DNA from: Absidia repens
Taxonomy: Eukaryota; Mucoromycota; Mucoromycetes; Mucorales; Cunninghamellaceae
NCBI GenBank assembly: GCA_002105175.1
Contig: MCGE01000037.1
Span: 283,001 to 347,000, forward strand
Length of the DNA stretch: 64,000 nt
Direction of reading: 5' to 3'
The notes beneath the pieces are model-generated. The model did no database searches, was not told the origin of the DNA, and worked only from the letters and a program-made list of their open reading frames with translations. This document shows positions 34,908-46,765 of the stretch, one piece after another (the stretch's first letter is position 1; each line of letters begins with the position of its first letter). A program made the position numbers and the translations under genes.

Positions 34908-36674
34908 CTATACATGACTTTTTTCACCTACATTGGCAGATGGTCTGCTTCCAGAGGCCGCTATCACAGGTGCCTTTTTAACGTTGTTGTTTGGTGCACG
35001 TCGGAAAGATGATGTAGGTTCGTTTGGTAAGGTAGGAGTAACGGCACGTGATGAAGATGGCAGCATTCGACTACTTGACAATCCACCAGTACCACCAGTA
35101 GTATCCAGCGGTTCTTGATCCTTTTCCTTAGCGGCTTGTTTCATTTTCAAATCGCTTTGCTTGCGTACTTCTTCAGTTTCCTGTATATACAGCATGTCAC
35201 AACCAATATAAATCAGTAGATAATCAACAGTATTTGCATTGCCCCTTGCTCATTGGATATTTTTTTTTTTTAGAAAAAAACAAAATATATATTAACTTAC
35301 ACTAAGCTTGAATACAGTCCAATCAAATACATAATCATACTGATAGCCTTCTCTAAGAAAGAGATCCCGGAAGAGTCTTCGAAGATAACTGTAATCTGGT
35401 TTGTCGTCAAATCTTAACGACCGAGTATAATTGAGATAAATAGCAAATTCGCTTGGAAACCCACGGCATAACAGTTCTGTTGGTGTTGTCATCTTCTTTT
35501 CCATAATGCGATCGTATTTTTGCTTTTTGGTTGCGGCTTTCAATCCTTGCCAAGGAAGTGACCCTCGACAAAAGTACATGAGGACATAGCCCAAAGATTC
35601 CAGATCATCACGTCTTGATTGTTCTATAATATTCAAAAACATAAGCTAAAAGGTAAACATTTATAACCATTTCAACTTACCAACACCCAAGTGAGTATTA
35701 ATACTTGCATAACGGGCAGTTCCCGTCAAATTCTTGTTTTCCTTGTATGGGATGTGCAGATGTGTTCGAGTATCTCGAAATTTCTTTGCTAAACCAAAAT
35801 CAATCACATTCAGTTGATTTCCGCGTTTTCCAATTCCCATCAAGAAGTTGTCCGGTTTAATATCACTATAGATGTGGCAAAAAAAAAAAGCCAACTGTTG
35901 AATGAATGAAACCCTTTCATTTGACTTATCTTTATACTTACCGATGAATAAAGTTTTTCGAGTGAATGTATTCAATACGATTTAGCTAAAATACAAATAA
36001 AAAAAATAAAAAAACGTCAATACCGACCTTTTGTAAATACACCCATCCTGGCCGACAATAAAGACCATTGTCACGACCCCAAAAGTAGGTACAATCAGAC
36101 AACTTACCATTTGATCCGCCATTAAAAGTACAGTTTTGAGACTAAATTTCCTTTTGACAAAGTTGAATAAATCTTCCAAAGATGCTACTCAATGAAACAA
36201 AAGAGGGTGAGTTATTTCTTTTTTATGCAATGCCAATTATCTATTGAAATGTCAAACTTACGTCCCAAAAGATCAATTACCATAGCATTGTAATCACACT
36301 CTGTTCCATACCATCTAACAAAGGGAAGACCAACACCACCTGACAAAGCCTTGTATACTTTTGCTTCATATTCAAGCTGCGGGTGTTTTGCTTTAATCGA
36401 TTCCAATTTGATAGCTACTTCTTCACCGGTCACGATGTTGGTACCTAAGGATAATAAAAGCAATAAGAATCAGTAGATATATAGACACATATATGTATAG
36501 ATATATAAATAGGGGAAGAAGAAGGTAACAGTGGATAAATATATATACGATACAATATGTTTAATAAAGTATATGACGAGTCTTACCCAAGTAAATATCA
36601 CCAAAAGAGCCAGAACCAATCTTACGACCAATGCGGTACTTATTACCAACCCTTAAATCCATAGATTGAGACAT
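34908..36674 (-). CDS. Casein kinase 1 (CK1 delta/epsilon, Hhp1/Hrr25-type)
   Basis: Seven exons (36674-36587, 36444-36262, 36184-36108, 35985-35942, 35865-35681, 35623-35301, 35180-34908) join to 390 residues. Kinase landmarks are [12 protein letters not shown] (P-loop), VAIKLE (Lys), [12 protein letters not shown] (CK1 signature across an intron), [12 protein letters not shown] and [15 protein letters not shown] follows, replacing the APE motif as in all CK1 enzymes. The tail after residue 300 is basic and S/T/P-rich, as in CK1 delta/epsilon and Hhp1. It ends EKSHV with no CaaX, so this is not the palmitoylated Yck type. These kinases act in DNA repair, endocytosis, ribosome assembly and clock control. 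The start [16 protein letters not shown] is the family norm. Confidence 0.95.
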
Positions 36675-38079
36675 GTTGTAAGATGTGTTTAATAACGAGG
36701 AAAGGGGGAAAGAAAAAAGGTATATGGTAAGGGATTGTATAGGGATAAGAGACAAGTTATAATATTTCTAAAATAATGTATACAGTAAGAAGATAAAGGA
36801 TAAAGAAAAGTAATAGATTGGGGTAAAAAGGAAAGGATGAAAAAGGAGGGGGAACGGGTGAAGAGATTGGGAAGAGAGAAAGAGCGAGAGACAAAAAGAA
36901 AGTGAAAAGAAAAACGAAGAGAATTAGAAAAAAATAAAAAAAACACACGCCGCACAAGAAATAAATTCAGCAGAGCGGACAATGCCCGCCTTGGCCTTTT
37001 GGTGAGGCTGCCCCCCCCCTCCTCCTTCTTCTTTGGAAATCAAGTCACGCAATCATATTACATTCCAGAAATTGATAATATCTGATATAAAGGATTTATT
37101 ATGCACTTGGATAAGTCTTCATTTTGTTTTATCTGAGGTTCCTACTTATAGCTTGGAAAAAAAAAAAAAAAAAAAAAAAAGACAGGGGGATACTACTCAA
37201 GCCTTGAAAAAAAAAAAAAGGCAAGAGTGTTCTTCGTCCAAAAAATATGAGCTTTTCTCTACCGCATCAAATCACTCCCATCTAAATGCATGCATCGCAT
37301 TTTTTAAATGATCAGCATTCCAAAACGGCAGTAACTGAACTAAATAAGTCATTTATGAAAATTGCAAAATCTGGGAACCACAATATAGAGGTGTATAAAT
37401 AAATATAAGTTAGATGAATCAATGCTGGCTAGAATAATTTTCTGATGTCGCTTTGACAAGGTTATGAATGACTGGCTGTGTTGAACTAGGAGTAAGAAAG
37501 GAACAAACAGCGTACTGTATACTTAACTTTCAATATTTTTTTTGAAAAAAAAAAAAAAAAAAAAAAGGTTCACAAAAAATTCGCCCCCGACCATTCACGA
37601 ATAATATAATCCTGCCTCACTAGGATATACCTTAACAGTCATCATATCGGGTACATTCAGGCATTCTACTATCAATTTCCAACCATATGCTCATCTACAG
37701 TGATCGTCCTTTACCATTTGAATTCACTTTGATTTCTCTCCGTACATATATATACATACACACACGATCACTAACAATGCAAACGACCCCTTTTGTCACG
37801 TGTATTGATCTTCATCCCTACATACGGTACACAGACACATAAACAAACAAGCACACAAAGACATAAACATTTTATATCACAGCAACATATTAATTTCATT
37901 CAAATTGTCACACATTTTATTAAAAACAAATTCAAGCAATAAAGCAATAAAAACTATACAAATCGATTCATGTGATTAAACAACTACGACTAAATACTAA
38001 CTAGGGAGGGAAGCAAGAGCAAGAGCGAGAGGAGATAATATACAGAGAGCGCGGGGGGGGAGAGGGTTGTATAATGTTA
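36675..38079. other. Intergenic (1.4 kb)
   Basis: 5' flank of casein kinase 1 and 3' flank of the bZIP gene. Long A runs occur at about 37158-37180 and 37545-37566, and a G run near 38053. No gene, RNA or repeat-family copy was recognised. Confidence 0.5.
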
Positions 38080-39720
38080 CTAGAATCCACCACTGGGGTA
38101 ATACTTGTCAACTGTCTCCTTCATTTTGTCTTCATGATCTTTGTTCGAGCATAATGCTTTTCGTTTCATTTCGTCACAAAGAAGATCGATATCAAATTCA
38201 TCAAATCGCGGGTGTTCCGTTAATTTGTCCCAAGTTTGAGTCAATGTTGAGGTGTCAAGGGTGCAATTATGACCAGGGGATGGAAGATGTTGTCGTTTGC
38301 CATTGGTATCCACCTCCGCTGAAGAACCCGTACCGTCATCACCTATCATTAATAATGACTCCATCAAATCATTCGAGGAGGATTCATCCGTTGTAATCGT
38401 GGATATTGACGGGCGTGTCGATGAATGCTGTTGTTGTGTAGATAAAGCTGGTGCTGTCGTTGATTGCGTTATGTGTGATGATGGTGATGATAATTCGGGT
38501 TGTGGTGATTTCGGGATCAATGTGTCTGTTGTTGTGAGGGTATTGAATAAATCTTGATCAAGTTCAAATGGATTCATCAACTGTGAAGTATCAAACGAGT
38601 TTAAGATGTCCGTTGGTGTGGCAGAAGAGAATAGAATGTCATCATCACCAGTAAAGGTGTCAGGTGGGGTAAGAGATCGGCTTTTCGATGATACAGACGA
38701 TGAAGAGCCATCGGTCATTGAGTTACGTTGGAGTGCAAAAGATACTTTAGCATCAGGCGAAGGGAAGTCATCATTGTGTTGGTAGTGATATGCTGGTGTC
38801 GTGGCAGAGAATAGAGTTGCAGTTGGGTGATCACCAATCGAGCGTAGAAGTTTCTGCGGACGTCCATCTGTTACTGCTTCTGTTGTCTGGCCATTATTCG
38901 TCATGTTGGTCAGTTTGGACAAGGGCACATCGAATGACGAAGCGGTTCCACCTAGAATAGCATTTTCCATCTGGAGTTGTTGTATGATCTTCTTGAGTTC
39001 CCGATTTTCCTCCATGATCTTCTTATCAGTCGACTGTCCTTGCTGGCTTTCTTCAAGTATCTTGATACGATCTTCCAGTTCCTTGACGTAGTTCACTCGA
39101 CGTTCCCGGAAAGCCCTCTGCGCCACACGATTTTGAGCTTTGCGTTTCGATTTCGGATCCGTGTCAGACTATATATAAAGAAGAAGAGAGGATGAATTAA
39201 ACCACTTGCGCTTAACTTGCTTCTAAACGAGCAGAAAGTGCCACACAAAGTCATGTTATCTAATATACCTTTTTGATTTCTTCTTCAGTTAGAGGCTTCC
39301 TCCCAGGGCGTCCAAGCATTTTATCTAAAATAATATGCTTCGTTAGTTCAAGATTATTTGAAAATATATTCAACTCATACCTGAGCTTGTATCACTTTCC
39401 GGAGAGCTATGGTCAGATAGTGAGCCTAAATTACCTTTCAATGAAAAAGAATGAGTATCATGTTATTGACTTTAGCAACTGAGACACAAGTAAAGAAACC
39501 CTTTTTCTAACTTACCTGGGTTGGCTTTAGTATTCAGCTGATCGAACTTTCGTTTGTCATTGTCTGTCGACGGTGCTAATTGTTCATTTTGTTGATTTGT
39601 CTTGGATAAAGCCAATAATAAGAGCTGTTGTATTTGAGGATTTTCTTTCAGAAGAGTCAAATCAAGAGGTGATGCTCTGTTATCAGCATTTGATGATTGT
39701 TCGTCAGTAATACTATCCAT
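38080..39720 (-). CDS. Pap1/Yap1-type bZIP transcription factor
   Basis: Four exons (39720-39516, 39434-39381, 39324-39269, 39168-38080) encode 467 residues. A GRPGRKPLTEEE block precedes the basic region KRKAQNRVAQRAFRERR (the QNRxAQRAFRxR signature of the fungal AP-1 family). A leucine zipper of about four heptads follows. The long middle is S/T-rich. The C-terminus has FDIDLLCDEMKRKALC, which matches the C-terminal Cys-rich redox/nuclear-export segment of Pap1 and Yap1. Only three Cys occur after the zipper, and I see no n-CRD-like Cys cluster. The family drives oxidative-stress and drug-resistance genes after oxidation blocks nuclear export. Functional assignment is by homology. Confidence 0.92.
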
Positions 39721-40005
39721 GATAAGTGATAACTGTAATATAGATAAATATTAAATGAAAGGAAAAAGCCAAAGACAAAGAAAAAATAAGGTGCTGCTCA
39801 AATAGTCAGCCATTTAACACACCGCCATAAATTGATTGGTCAATCATACACTATGAATATCAACATGGTTTTATTCAATGGTCTAAAAACACACATACAC
39901 ACGTATACACACACTCATACTAAACTATGTCAAACATGTAATAATAATAATAGTAATAATAATAATAAATACAAACAAAATAGAATAAAAATAAAGGGGG
40001 GAAAT

Positions 40006-42158
40006 CTATTTGGAGGATGAAGGGGTAGAAGTATAAACACCAAATCTATAGTCGAGGTCTAAAAGCAGTTTCAAAGCATTTCTTGCTTGGAAGGCACCGA
40101 ATTGTTCACTTGATATTAATCCTCCAGGAGCGGTAGCAGCGGTGGCACTGGGAGTGGTGGCAGTAGTAGCATGGCCGGGCAGAGGGAAGGCTTGATGTAA
40201 TAGTTCATACACCGTCAAAGTAACACCAAACTGCGGAGAAGAGCGCAAAATACGAGCAGGCCCACCTTTGAAGAATGCCTTGAATCCTTCCTCCGCATAA
40301 ATCTTTTTGGCTGCATCCTTGATCCCAGTATATGATGTTTGTCCTTTCTTTGCTTCCACTTGTAAACGAGTCTTGATCACATCGGCAGGGGTAGTGAAGT
40401 AAGCAGCAGGCATACCAGCAATGGCACCAGCAGAAAGCAATTCAGTAATAGTCAGTTTGTGGTCAGGGCCTTCATGGAAAAGGTCTTTCTTCAAATGGGC
40501 GTAGGCCGGGAAGTAGATGGCAGAAAAAGGTACATCACGAAGCAGACACGCACTTACGCCTTTGTAAAGACCAACAATACCAAGGTTCTTGACAATCCAG
40601 ACAGCAGAGCGACGGGGCATATCAGGATGCGTTTTTGCTTGTTCACCTTGTACTTGAAGTCGAATCTTGACAATTTCTAAAGGATTGGTAAATACCACTT
40701 GAGAAGCACCAGCAGACCCACCAGCAATCATTTCTTGCCAAAACTTGATTTCACCTGTTTTTTTATTGGCGATCTTGTTTCGCACAAAGTCATTCACAGT
40801 CAATTTGATGGCTTTTTCCGGAGCAACACCCTGTATATAAATAAATAAATAAATAAGTAAATAAACATATACTATAGGTTCCATTACTTTTTGTCTTTCA
40901 TCACTAACTAAATAATGCAACTTACTACTAACTGAGGTCCTAAACCACGGTACAATCCAAGGAAGCCTTCATTTTTAACCACCTTCCTAAAGCAATCCAG
41001 GCTGTTCTTGTACAATAGTTCACCCACCACCTTGGAGCGTTGATTTTGCATACGAGTTTTAACTAAATCAATAGGATAGACAGCAGTAGCACCAACAGCA
41101 CCAGCAATAGATCCCAGGGTAAACGAATACGCATTTCCAATCACCTCCCACAAAAATCCATGTTTTTCCTTTTTTTCGCTGTCCTTTGCCTTGCTTGATG
41201 ATGGTGATGAGAGTTCGTCCAGGTGCTGTTGTTCTTGTTGAGTAATTGGTCGCCATCGAGGATCCAAGATCTTCTCAAAGTCGTTCAGAGTCAATCGGCC
41301 CGAGCCATCACTATCGACGGCAGCGAAGTGGAAAATGATGTCAGCTTCCATCGGGGTAAATAAAGAGTATCGACTGATTTTGGCAGCTTGGCTTAAGAAG
41401 TCTTGTTTGGTGATAGCCTTTTCATGGTTGGATTCAATAGCACGTCGAATCACTAGCTCCACCATATCGATATTTCGGATGACATTATGGAAAGCCACCA
41501 TGTTGGAGAAGCTGATGGTGGTACCGCTACCAGTCGCGTACAAGTTGCACAAGGTGGGAAGATGATCGATCACCAAATCAGAGAGTTTGTGTTGCGCAAT
41601 GTCCAGGATGATTCTCTTGAAGTTTTCGGTCGAGATGTAGCCAGTTTGCTTTTGGTCATAGTGTTTGAATTCCTGTCGCAATCGTTCGCCTTGTAGACCC
41701 TTCAACAGCTGAGAGAATTCTTCGTAGGTCAGTTGGTAGTGGCCGTCCTTGCTTCCAATATAGAGTTTGAGCCAATCGCAGTCAAAGTCAAAGGGTACAG
41801 CGTCGCTGGGGAGATTGCTGGAGAGCACTTGCTTGAATTGGTCAAAGGTGATCTTGCCAGTGTTGTTCACATCAAATAAACGGAAGGCCACTTCATATTC
41901 AGCATCAGGTTTGGACAATAGGTTTTGGAAGATAACAAAGTCATTGAAGGATATTTGGTCTTTATTAGAAGCAGCAGCAATCTTGTATAACAGCCCGAAT
42001 TGTTCACGCTTGATTTTGGCAAAATCTTCGCCAGGAGCAATAGCAGCCAAAAAGTCATCCTTGTTCATATAATGGTTGCCGTCCTTTTCCACTGAAGCGT
42101 GTTTATTGAATACTTGTCGATAGTATTCGACGGAAATTTTCGAAGCTTCAGTAGCCAT
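40006..42158 (-). CDS. Mitochondrial aspartate/glutamate carrier with EF-hand domain (aralar/citrin-like)
   Basis: Two exons (42158-40926, 40830-40006) give 685 residues. The first ~340 residues form an EF-hand-rich regulatory domain of aralar type. The clearest loops are [12 protein letters not shown] and [14 protein letters not shown], and others are degenerate. Then come three mitochondrial-carrier repeats with PxDxxKxR-type signatures: [20 protein letters not shown] and [11 protein letters not shown]. An amphipathic C-terminal tail ends STPSSSK. The carrier exchanges matrix aspartate for cytosolic glutamate plus a proton across the inner membrane (malate-aspartate shuttle). Yeast Agc1 lacks EF-hands, so the animal-like architecture is notable. 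Met of MATEASK is chosen. The upstream in-frame Met would add a Cys/Phe-rich stretch that looks like 5' UTR. Confidence 0.94.
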
Positions 42159-42819
42159 GATATGGTATGAATTATGAAAAAAAAAGGAGGATGGGTGGGG
42201 GAAGGGAAAAAAAGTAAAACAACAAGGCACTGAAGAGCAACAGGGTGTTCGGCGTTTCAATCAAACAAGGAACAGAATCAACCAATCGGCACATATGAAA
42301 GTCCCTTTATCCTTGCTTTCCCGGGCTTGTTGAAAATAGAAATATAAAAAGCATATAGCTTATATTGAAATGAAGTATCCAGAAGAAAGCTTTGCAGACA
42401 AAAACATAATGTTCATACAAAAAATGTATATCATTTTCCCGTTTTGTGTGTGTAAGGACAAAGGATGAACGGAAAAGGAAAGTGAGTCAGTTCCTGGGTC
42501 GAGCACGTGAAGACTGGAAGCTATCAGCTTTACTTCAATTTTTTTTTTTTTTTTTGGGGGAATTTTCTCAATCTCACGCGTAAGACATTTGGTGCAATTT
42601 CGATATACCAAAACAAAGCTGTGATCCATGATCGGAAAACTACATAAAGGCCAATCATCATACAGTATATATCATCTCAAATAGATGCTAATTTGGTATA
42701 GTATCGTATTTTACGGCACTGTATGATTTAGTTTCAACGGTAGTAGTTTTAAATTTTCAATCAGATATATCTCATCATGCCCTCTTTTGATGATCGTCGA
42801 CATTATATTTTTCTACAGT
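42159..42819. other. Intergenic upstream of the aspartate/glutamate carrier
   Basis: 5' flank of the carrier gene. A T run lies at about 42539-42555. No gene was recognised before the repeat island. Confidence 0.5.
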
Positions 42820-42821
42820 AT

Positions 42822-43600
42822 CAACGCTCTGGCGCTCCGCTGGAGCTTTTGGAAATCTTTCGATTTACTGGGTGTCACAGTTTTTTATTAAAGTGTGGGT
42901 TTCGATGGGATAGGATTAAAGCCTCCGCCATTTCGCACTTTGGTGGGCGGCTCCTTGGAGCTAAACCGTCGTGCTCAGCGCGTCGTCAATAGATATTTTT
43001 TTTTGTGTGTGTTGAAAAATGGAAGGTCGAAAAATAGGGTGACTGAGCCATTCGCACTCCGCCTTTCATGGATTTAAATTTTCTCGTCCCTCTTTTTTCT
43101 CCTCTTCCTTTCTTTTCTTTTTTTTTTTTTAGAACATCAACTTCAACTGTGGATTTAGTGATCTTGGATTAGTGGTCAGAACTTGAATCAGGGGCCTTTT
43201 GAAAAGTGCAATACAAACATCATGGGGAACCCTTCCATTTTGGATTCGTGATCTTTGACCCTCATCAAATTAGCATTCATTTTAGAATAGCGTCATTAGC
43301 TCAGCTTAGCGTTAGTTATCATTGTTTATATTGCATCTATATCAGAATTAAACATATCTTGTCTATTTACAATTATTCTCTTATGCCTTTCATTGTCTCT
43401 CTGAATGGGCATGGCATATGTGCGTGGAAAAAAAAATCGGTGTGTGTGTGTGGGGATGGGGGGTTTATACAGGAAATGTTTCTACTTTGGGCACGGAAGC
43501 AAAAGAGGAGATGTTCCACTTTGGGCACGGAAGCATATTTGTATACAAATATAAAAAATGATAGGAATGCTTCTACTTTGGGCACGGAACAATTTTTTTA
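42822..43600 (+). repeat. Dispersed repeat family B, copy 3
   Basis: Nearly collinear with 18690-19450: hairpin block 'gctccgctggagc' (42835-42847), GC-rich block, pyrimidine tract at about 43090-43130, shared core 'catggggaacccttccatt' (43220-43238), then two or three minisatellite units 'gggcacggaagc'. It is likely full length or close to it. Confidence 0.78.
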
Positions 43601-43925
43601 TTAAAGTGTGGGTTTCGATGGGATAGGATTAAAGCCTCCGCCATTTCGCACTTCGGTGGGCAGCCCTTGGGGGCCCGACCGTAGTGCTCAGCGCGTCGTC
43701 AATGGGTTCTTTTTTGTGTGCTGAAAAGAAAAAAAAAAAATAGAGAAGGGATTAGAGCCTCCGCCATGCTCAGTGCGTCGTCAATGGGTTCTTTATGTGT
43801 ACTGAAAAAAAAATAGAGAAGGAACTAAGGCCTCCGCCATTTCGCACTATGATGGGCAGCCCCTTGGGACCCAACCGTCGTGCTCAGCGCATCGGCAATG
43901 GGTTCTTTTTTGTGTGCTGAAATAA
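43600..43925 (+). repeat. Tandem partial copies of the family B GC-rich block
   Basis: Three successive copies of 'cctccgcc...gctcagYgcRtcgKcaatgggttcttt' followed by A runs (about 43630-43735, 43755-43815, 43830-43920). The middle copy is internally deleted. They resemble 20580-20700 on the opposite strand. Confidence 0.7.
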
Positions 43926-44489
43926 TAGCTTACTTGAAATGCGTCGGAGAGATCAGAGTTTGATTATGTAGTGGTTGCAACTGCCTTTCCACTGGAAGAT
44001 AAAGAAATTCCTATTTAAATTCATGATACTAAATCCATGGAAGTGACACAAATAAGACAATTATTTTGAAAAATTAGACACCAGGTGTTGCCTCTAATCG
44101 TTTAATAAAATATATTTACCGCGTATACCACATATCCATTTTTCTTATATTTATTGAACTGTATAATAAATAAAATCAGTTATGGTGCGCTTCAGCAAGA
44201 GCGTATAATAAATCATATTTTTAACTGCCCTGTAGGGCATGACCCAAGACACTCTCATTTGGCGTACCCACATCAAAAATACTTTACATGAGATGCAAAA
44301 AATTTTACACTTCAAAAAAAAAAAAAAAAAGTTTACTAGGTCACAGGAGAGAGAAGGTTCCTAAGGTGTGGTTTTTGATGAAGGTACATCCCCCCACCCC
44401 TACTATTCTGCACCCTCCCGCCTTGAAGCTCAACTGGCTTCAATTTGGGATTTCCATTTTTTTATTAAAGTTAAACAGGAAGTCTTTAG
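43926..44489. other. Intergenic between repeat copies
   Basis: No gene was recognised. The frames at 44288-44646 have no family features and overlap the start of the next repeat. Confidence 0.5.
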
Positions 44490-45330
44490 AGCGGGGAAGT
44501 GGTTAAACGTAGTAGACGAAATAGAAAGCAAATGTCTAGCAGGACACTCACAAAACAGCTATAATAACGACATTGTTTACTATCTGAGGAGTCATATTGT
44601 GGTTAATAAAAAGGATATTTTATTGAAACATATTGGTGGATACTAAAGCTAATGACTAGGGGTTCATTGTAACAAGTGAAGGATCTACTTGAAGAAGCAT
44701 GAGGGAGACTAAAGTGAGATTTTAAGAAAGACCAACGCTAATCTAAAGAGATAATTGTAAAAGGGGATATAATATACTTTAAAAGTCATGGGAAGGACGG
44801 AACGGACGTTTGCTATTGACGGTCAACAACAGTTAACACTGATCAGAAGCGGTTGACTGTAGTAAAAAAAGGAATCCGTTGCATTGGATAGGAGAGAAAC
44901 TAATGGAGCAATTTTTATTAAAGCAAGTGAAAAGAGGCATATTTTATTCAGACATAGATACAAACTATGGACAAGCTAACACTAAACTAAGCTAATGAAG
45001 ACTTCAAAAAGCCAACTAATAATAGTTCCAAATTCTGAATCTAAAATGAAAGGGTTTCCCCATGTATGTTACAAGCTCTGAGCTGAAACCCCTTCTAAAC
45101 AAGTCCTGACACTATTCTAAGTTCAACATAACCCCATAGAAGTTGAATGGTGAAGAAAAATGAAGGAAAAAAAAAATAATCAAAAAGAAAGAGAGCCGAA
45201 AAAAATGAAAAAAGACGGGAGAGAGAAAAAAAAAATATTCCACGTATGCGGAATTTGAATATCTATTCTATTGCTTTGCAGACAAGATTGAGCAATTAGG
45301 TCCAGGTCATATAACCCTATCTATGTAGAT
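44490..45330 (-). repeat. Repeat family A, copy 4 (longest)
   Basis: The left part (44490-44930) pairs with 33500-33960, and the right part (44940-45330) pairs with both 34000-34260 and 1-500. It therefore links the two other copies into one family of at least 0.8 kb. The shared core is at about 45037-45066. It is non-coding. Confidence 0.72.
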
Positions 45331-45832
45331 TAATATTCTACTTGTCGTATATAAAAGCTTTAAAACAAGCTCTTATTAGATCTGTTGTTTATTTGTATTA
45401 ATTGAAATAAATAAAAAAGCGTAATCAGCAATGCATAGTCTCCTATAAGAGAAACGAACAACCATTTAAGCAAAAGATCCCATATCAAAAAAAAAAAACC
45501 CCCCAACCACACATATTCTAGTCACCAAATTTTCATCATCTTTTTTTATCTCTATAGATCACCAATGCTTCAAGCTATCCATTACATCATGCCCTTTGGC
45601 AATTTTCATACAATTCATTCTATCACATCGCTTTTTCATCAATACGATACTAATGCGTATAAAACATTTTTGGAAAAGAATATCGGATATAGATGTCACT
45701 AGACTAAGTTTTATTGGAATGATATAATATATATATATATGTATATATTCATACATGTATATGTAAATAATGGGCTTTTTTGATCTACAGCTATTGATCA
45801 CTATCGCTACAAATATAAAGAAACTAATACCC

Positions 45833-46765
45833 TTATTGTTTCTTGTCCTTGTTGGCATAAATCATGGCAGTGAAGGGACTATGTACAAATGTATAACAGT
45901 TGAGTATCCCCTCTTAAGTATATTTTCTCAACCACTCCATCCTCCCCTTTCTTACCCTTCATAACGTAAAGCAACTCGATAAACGACATGCACAACAAAT
46001 GTCAGTAGCAGACCAGCAGGACTAGCGTACCTAATAACAAATAAATCAATCATATATGAATAATCACCATCTATCATATTGTGTCCTGAGTCCCCCACAC
46101 TAATTCTATTTTTTTTTTCATTTCAGTATACCATAATGCAGTAGCCAAAAAACTGAAGGTGGATCCGGTATACATAGGATCTTCGCAGACATTAAATGGG
46201 AAGCCGGTAACGCGAGCATCCATTAAAATACCAAAGTAATCACCTTGATTGATAATAGGTATAGATTTTTAATATTATGGATGTCATGAGTAATTGTTTC
46301 GCTATTCTAGTATAAAAGACGACTTACCCAAGTAGGTACCGGTAAATCCAAGAGCCCACATGGAAGATAGGACCAATACGTTTCCAGTCAAGAAGAGAAC
46401 CACAGCGACGGCTTTTACAGCATCGTGCTGAAGAAGAGGATAGATGGGTTGGAATTCCAAGGCAGACTTGTAAAGGTAGTCGCGAAGGATACCAAGAGAA
46501 AATATGGATAAGGCAAGAACTGCACAACCACGGAATGCATGGCCGCCGGCTAGCTTTGTTAAAATATGGCTTTGGTATTCTATAACGTGAAAAAAGAAGT
46601 GTTAAATAATGTATAGCGCATTTTAATTTCAGTTATCTTGTTTTTTGTTCCGTTTTTACCTGCCCGGGCTGCAATATTCCAGAATATAGGATTGAATAAT
46701 ATATTAGCCAAAGCAAAATAGAAGGACGGCTGTGAGAAGTCAAAATATTCTGTAACGGAGTGCAT
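45833..46765 (-). CDS. OPI3: Phosphatidyl-N-methylethanolamine N-methyltransferase (Opi3/PEMT)
   Basis: Five exons (46765-46660, 46579-46328, 46243-46132, 46030-45956, 45878-45833) give 196 residues with four hydrophobic helices. The diagnostic segment [19 protein letters not shown], then [10 protein letters not shown], is the conserved PEMT/Opi3 catalytic block that binds S-adenosylmethionine. It ends YANKDKKQ, a lysine-rich tail. The enzyme methylates phosphatidyl-N-methylethanolamine (and dimethyl) to phosphatidylcholine in the ER membrane. Length agrees with yeast Opi3 (206). Confidence 0.93.

Noticed and set aside
42159..42260. N-terminal extension of the aspartate/glutamate carrier
   Set aside because: The upstream Met adds a Cys/Pro/Phe-rich stretch unlike any carrier N-terminus. 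MATEASK matches the expected start of the EF-hand domain.
44288..44646. Two overlapping plus-strand frames (72 and 92 residues) between repeats
   Set aside because: Neither has recognisable motifs, and the second runs into the family A repeat, where the homologous copy at 33.5 kb has no matching frame.
94..45068. Interpretation of the shared repeat module as a tRNA-derived SINE
   Set aside because: 'TAGCTCAGCTTAG' resembles a Pol III A box, but no B box lies downstream in the same orientation, and copies lack a common tail.
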